From: Arachnopeziza araneosa
Lineage: Eukaryota; Ascomycota; Leotiomycetes; Helotiales; Arachnopezizaceae
DNA length: 62,385 bases
Direction: 5' to 3'
Assembly (NCBI GenBank): GCA_003988855.1
Contig: QYAI01000149.1
Span: 1 to 62,385 of the forward strand
Part shown: piece after piece, positions 57,313-62,385 of the stretch
Layout: each line of letters opens with the position of its first letter
Position numbering within the stretch: the stretch's first letter is position 1
The notes under the pieces: model-generated
Seen by the model: only the letters and a program-made list of their open reading frames with translations
Told to the model about the DNA's origin: nothing
Databases searched by the model: none
Made by a program: the position numbers and the translations under genes

Positions 57313-59371
57313 ATGTCCGAGTAAGTTGAGCTCACTCTCTCCACCCACCCACAGACACGCAGATAGACAGATAGACAGACGTTGATCGTAACTTCTGTGC
57401 TAGCATCATTTCAGTTGCTGGATGGACACAACATAGTCGGCCTTCCTCGCAGCAGCGATTCTCCCACCTCCGATCTCTCTCTTCCACCTCAGCGACGGCA
57501 AAGAGGACTCAGAGCCCTCTGCGGCCAGTCTCGAAATCCATCTCCTCGTCTGCCCTTCCGGCCATGGTCCAAGTTGCCAATGCCCCAGCCCTTCCGACCC
57601 CAGATGATTACAATGAAGAGGACTCGATCATGAGCACCATTCCAGATCCCCGGAGCCGAGCCATGTCACCTACAAACGATGGTGCTCTTGTGAGCCCGTC
57701 TCATCATCCCGATCTGAATGATGAGGTTGCTACTCTCAGCAATAAACTGATCAATGCCATCAACCATCAAACGAGCCTGGACGATACCCTCTCCGCCACC
57801 CGTCATGAATTGGAGTCTGCTCGGGAAAGGATCAGGCAACTCGAGCTAGAGAAAGTTGAGCATGCGGATTTGCTCATACGGGGTGTTTTGGTCAAGAAAT
57901 CAGTCACAGATGCAGAGAAGGCGGCGCTTACGGCTAGTCTAGAAGCGGAACGGAAACAGAGGGTGGACATTGAGAAAGAGAAGAAAAGCATCGAGCAGGA
58001 ACTGGAAAATCTGACAACGGCTCTGTTCGAGGAAGCGAATAAGGTATGGTTGCTAATCCCCGTACCACTTCTAGCTCTAATAAGTGTTAGATGGTGATCA
58101 CGGCACGCGAGGCAGCACAAAAGGAACATGATATTGTGCAACGCAGGAATGATCAATTGAAGGCCCAGCTTGCGGATACAGAGAGTTTACTGAGGTCACA
58201 CCAAGAACAGCTCGCAGAGTTAAAGCAGGTTATGGAACAAATGACTGAAGAACGCGAGGACCAGAACAATGCAACTGCCCCTTCTACTCCTGGACTCAGC
58301 AAGGTTGATAGCAAAGAAGATACGCCACATGATCCCGACCTCGTTCATTCTTCCACCATTCCCGACCCTGTTTCACCTACATATCCAACAAGCTTCACTC
58401 ATCTCTTACAAACCGTCCTCCGAACGGACCTCTCTGCATATGATGACTTTACCTCGCTTCTTAAAATGTCAAAGAACATTCCTGTGGGGAGCAGAGCAAA
58501 CAGTGGGACCTATGGCAGCTCTATTGGTCTTGGTCTTGGTCTCGGTGGGTATGCTGGCATGATGCAGCAGCAGCAGCCCTCGAACGGCTCAACATCTTCT
58601 TTGTCCACGGCAGCAACCATCGGGTCGTCTCCTGCGACACCTACCACACCAGCATCTACAATCAGCACTACCTCTACTCATGGTCCAAATTCTTTAACCC
58701 CATTGAAGGATACCAAATTCTATAAACGAGCTCTAGCCGAAGATATCGAGCCCACTTTGAGACTGGACACAGCTCCTGGCCTTTCCTGGCTAGCGAGAAG
58801 GACAGTATTAAATGCCGTCTGTGAAGGATCACTAGTGGTGGAACCGATGCCCTCCTCGGCTAAGCATTATCTTTTTGCTTGTGCTCTATGTGGCGAAGCT
58901 CGAAAGGATGCCGCTCATGTCAGGAGCCATCGCTTCCGGACCAGTGAGAATGAGAGTGCGCAGAGATACCCACTTTGCACGTATTGTCTTGGACGGGTGC
59001 GCTCAACTTGTGATTTTCTAGGTTTTCTACGGATCCTGAAAGAAGGACATTGGAGAGCAGAAGACGAAGAGTCCGCGAAGGCAGCATGGGAAGAAAGTGT
59101 GAGATTGAGGGAGCAAATGTTCTGGTGTAGAGTGGGTGGAGGAGTCATTCCTATTCATCACCATAACGATCCATCGCGCAGTCCTCGAATGAGCGAAGAT
59201 GAGCGAAAAGAGCAAGAGAGGAAATTAAGTGACGATCTAGAACGGACTGGAGAAATCCATCCCAAAGACATCACACCTGTCCTCGAAACAGCTGCTGCGG
59301 AGGTTTCGAAATCTTTGCCCACCAACCACTACTACATCACAGAAAGAAGCGGTGAAGGATATCAAGACTGA
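57313..59371 (+). CDS. SEC2: Sec2-type Rab guanine nucleotide exchange factor
   Basis: Exons 57313-57320, 57404-58043 and 58091-59371 give 642 aa. The first exon is only eight bases (ATGTCCGA) and joins in frame to a Ser-rich N-terminus. A start at 57163 with a different splice would also be in frame. Residues about 135-265 form a long coiled coil (LNDEVATLSNKLINAINHQ through LFEEANKMVITAREAAQKEH), the Sec2 GEF region that activates Sec4/Rab8-type GTPases in exocytosis. A conserved C-terminal region follows, with CALCGEARKDAAHVRSHRF and CTYCLGRVRSTCDFLGFLR. A further 58 codons lie in another frame up to 59516 and may belong to the gene (see findings). Confidence 0.85.
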
Positions 59372-59516
59372 CGAACGAGCTCCAAAGACTGGACAACACA
59401 CGTCCCCGATCAACGGCCCTTCATCACAGTCTGCTTCTTCGATGCAGGTAACATCTCCATCCGAGGAGAAAGATGAAGCGAAGCGACTTTCGATCACCAT
59501 TCCTAGGGAGTTATAA

Positions 59517-61410
59517 AATCGAGCCTCGAGCGGGCTAATTTTTCGTTTAACCTTGTCGATAATATTAATCGAGTTGATTGATGGAAGGCGTTTATTGCTT
59601 AAAGATTTATACGATAGCGGCGAGCTCCTACGGGCATATTGGGATGGCGTTGGTTGATGAAAGCCTGCTATGGCAATATATGGCCAAAGGCGGACAGGAT
59701 AATCTAGATAGCTTGAGGAAAACAGAGGGAACAAAAGGGGGAGCTCATAGATTAAAGGACCGTCAAGGCAGAAGTAGATGATTGCTAGTGCGCGATTTGG
59801 CGTCCTTGTGGCTACGAAATAGAGATTTTAGTTTTGAGAATTGACCCACATCACACCTGAAGCAGATGCAGACTTTGCAATATAGAATTATGAAGACTTA
59901 AACCATTCTTACTTGTAGCATATTGAATCCATGGGGTTAGATGTCAATATCCGAAAATCAATGGCACACGGTAGTTTTTTGACTGGAAAATTCTTCAACA
60001 ATAACCTCTATAATCTGCAACGAATCTGGATCTCACCAAAGTCCACTTCCGTCTTTGGACCTGAGCAACCGCTGCTCTAACCTGAGCTGAGCCCTGAGTT
60101 CTGATGAGCACGCTAATAAGTCAGCTGGATCGTACTCAGGGGATCCTCTTCTGGCTTCCTTCTTCTCCACCCAGCGAGCGCAGCTTACGACCCATTTCCA
60201 AACTTACCTGCCTCGCCTAGCCTACGCTCACCACACCACAGCTAAGGGTCGTGCGTCAAAGTGGTAGCATCACGAGCTAGTGTTTATCGACCGACTCCAA
60301 CAACCCCGACCCGACAATATGTTTTGGGAGACTCTATAATGTCTGTCCCTGCGTGCCGAAACGCACCCCGTAACGAGACAAAAAGTAGGCACTTCAAGTT
60401 TAAGCGATTCAAAATCTGTGAATGCGTCAAAATTTTTATTCATTTTCATTTCAGTTGCATTATATACCTCCTTCTAACACTCCTAACCACTAATTCCGAA
60501 AATTATTATCATGTCGTCGCTGCACCTTGAGTTTACGGAGAACCTCTTTTTACCCTATAATAAGATCCTTCGACTTGTAACACCACCATTAAATTTTTTT
60601 CACTATTTAAACACATAGAACGATTAAATATAGATATCCAGGTTCTATAATAACACGAAAATGCTGTTGCCACTTTTGTGACAGCTACAGCATGCCCTGT
60701 CGTGCGACGTCGGCACATGGGCTGATACCTCCTCCAATCAAGCAAGCAAGGACCTAGTTAGCTGCGTCGTGATTACAGTAATCTCAGCAAAATTATTACC
60801 TGTAGCTGCTAATTTATGAATGCGAGGCGTGTGGCTGGGTTAGGGCGGACTTTGCCGGAAAATTCCGTTTCCCGACATCCTCCGACTGGCAAAATGTGGC
60901 AGCCAGCCAGCCTACTTCCGGCTTCTCGCTGCCTGCTAGCTGTGCACTGCTGGCTTTTCATTTCCAGCTTCTTACTTCTGGCTTTTCCCTCAAACTGTTT
61001 GTGCTCTGCTTGAAACGACGAACGGCTTCGATTACTACCCTAGCCTCCAAGAGGAATCCGTTCTCTGCACGATTGCTTCCGAATTTATGGATGACCTCGA
61101 AGATGACAGTGTCCGTAATGCTGCCAGAATATCGAAAGAAGCAAAGTATCAGCACGCCAGACTGCGATAACCTGGACAAGAAGATAGCACGTTAAAGCGC
61201 GGTATACGTGCAAACAATTGCAAGGCAGGCACGATAAAGGAACGTCAAAAGCTAGTTGTAACCCTCTCGTGTCAAAAACCGACGATGATTACATTAAATC
61301 TAAGTTTCTAACTTATACAGCAACAGGTTGCCTTAGACTGATCGATCCTCTATCACATGTTCAAATACTAATCTTGCCTTCTGCTACTACATCTTCGCCA
61401 CTAAGGCTCT
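59517..61410. other. Intergenic region
   Basis: Scattered frames under 105 codons and no recognisable motifs. The stretch separates the Sec2 gene from transposon debris. It may include the 3' part of the pogo-like element near its right side. Confidence 0.5.
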
Positions 61411-62288
61411 CTATAGTTCTGGCACAATCTCATCTTCCGCAATCTGTGTCCTGCTAGCCTGCCTTATCAAGGTAGTTGCAGACTTGGGAGCATTACTTAT
61501 CCGCGCCTTCTTGTTCGCTGGCGCAGGCACGTCAAGTGCAGCGCTCTTACGCTTTCGACCACGTCTCGCCGACCCTGCAGTATCTTCTTCTGCAGTGTCT
61601 TCCTCTGCCTCGAGCGTACTACTCTTCCGCTTCCGACCGCGTTTCCCCTTGCCTTTAGCTGCTCGAGTAGCTTCTTTTACGACCCGCTTCGCTCGTGCTT
61701 CCACGAGGTCTTTATAGCTCATGACCTTCGCCTTACCTAGTACTAATGACTTGGTCGAGCGTCGAACCTTAGCTTCGTTGTTAATTGTAGTCAGGAATTG
61801 TATCCGGTTATCCTGGAAAACGCTTAGAGCAGAGGACTTCTAGAAAGCTTTAGTACATTTCTGTAAGTGCTTTGCTAGGTTCTGTTTGCTCGTTTCATCA
61901 AGAGTATAAGCATCCTGTTAGATAATCCGGTTCTGTAGCGACATGAAAGACTCTGCTGACACTAGCGTCACAGGCGTTTGCGGTTCTACGTCTTGCCGAC
62001 AGGACCTTACCTTTACCTTATCGGCGCTTGGAATAGCTTGTTCAACCGAAGGAGCGAGCATACTTCTGAGCACCCTATCGAGATTAAAGAAGAATAGACT
62101 ACTGGCAGCGAAGCCGGCCTTTATATTCTTCGGCGTGAACGCTTTGTCTCTTGCGGGGCTATACAGAGAAGTAAAGTGCTTCTTGCCGATCGTATTTACA
62201 CCTTCTTACTCGAGTCGATCTACCTGGTCACGATACGCGGCCTTAAGAGGTGCGAACGCTGCTACATCACAAGGCTAGAGCTTGTAGG
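61411..62288 (-). pseudogene. Pogo/Fot1-type DDE transposase, C-terminal part, decayed
   Basis: The minus frame from 62288 reads YKL*PCDVAAFAPLKAAYRD, then KAFTPKNIKAGFAASSLFFFNLDRVL and further down MSYKDLVEARAKRVVKEATR with a Lys/Arg-rich tail to 61411. The PCDV..F.PLK.AY and AGF..TG-like segments are the end of the DDE domain of fungal pogo/Fot1 transposases, and the basic tail is typical. In-frame stops fall where Gln, Trp or Tyr are usual (TAG at PCDV, TAA after RLE, TAA in RII*QDAY, TAG in AF*KSS). The catalytic N-terminal portion lies beyond 62289 or has been lost. Confidence 0.7.
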
Positions 62289-62385
62289 TGTAAGAACCCG
62301 CATCAGTTCTGACCACGTGCTGCTCACGTGATGACCCCTGAATAGGTTCAGGGTGGACTTGGAATGGAACCGGCTCAGAAGAGGT
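62289..62385 (+). mobile_element. Possible start of an LTR, truncated by window end
   Basis: Sequence from 62289 begins TGTAAGAACCCGCATCAG and contains CACGTG and CACGTGATGACCCC within the first 50 bp. This resembles the LTR at 23497 in ends and motif spacing. It sits exactly where the pogo transposase frame ceases to match, suggesting insertion into that gene. The other end is outside the window. Confidence 0.4.

Overview
The window looks like nuclear DNA of a filamentous ascomycete. Genes are split by short introns of about 40-80 nt with GT..AG ends and CTAAC/CTGAC-like branch points. Families typical of Pezizomycotina are present: NACHT NLR-like proteins, a fungal rhodopsin-domain membrane protein, a 2EXR protein, fungal APH kinases and a fungal arginine attenuator peptide. 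Transposon debris carries C-to-T type stop codons. Leotiomycetes is my guess for the class, but the sequence alone does not prove it. I joined exons by hand; for every multi-exon model given here the exon lengths sum to a whole number of codons unless I say otherwise.

Layout. 1-7.3 kb: a small hypothetical gene, a decayed ORF, a five-exon HSPA12-like Hsp70 gene and a membrane-anchored hypothetical. 8.0-12.9 kb: an intact 1549-residue NLR-like protein with a Goodbye-type N-terminus, NACHT, TPR-like helices and a C-terminal Cys/His module. 13.8-19.2 kb is the conserved core: the arginine-specific carbamoyl-phosphate synthase small subunit (CPA1) preceded by its arginine attenuator uORF, then ETF-beta, then a rhodopsin-domain membrane protein. 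20.9-25 kb: a 65-aa Cys-rich protein, an amidase relic, a higher-order tandem repeat with a solo LTR inside it, and a PAH-like relic. 25.5-30.5 kb: a secreted cell-wall-type protein, an NRK-like kinase with a repetitive N-terminus and a 2EXR protein.

30.5-43.3 kb is an accessory, decaying tract. It is AT-rich and has LTR-like pieces, a NACHT-ankyrin pseudogene with one stop and one frameshift, an intact 2OG-Fe(II) oxygenase, two relics of one uncharacterised family, a damaged DEDDh exonuclease-like gene and a frameshifted hypothetical. 43.3-48.7 kb holds a four-exon fungal protein of unknown function and a repeat-rich Q/G/P/S/N protein behind a 280-bp triplet repeat. 49.3-52.1 kb is bounded by 48-bp inverted repeats next to TA and contains decayed host-like genes, including an APH fragment. 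53-59.5 kb: a Zn-ribbon-like small protein, an intact APH-family kinase and a Sec2-type Rab GEF. 61.4-62.4 kb: a decayed pogo/Fot1 transposase, apparently interrupted by an LTR at the window edge.

There is no operon-like co-regulation. The strongest regulatory feature is the CPA1 attenuator. Its 24-codon uORF is split over three exons, one of them only 13 nt long, so the regulatory peptide exists only in correctly spliced mRNA. I saw no tRNA, rRNA or CRISPR array.
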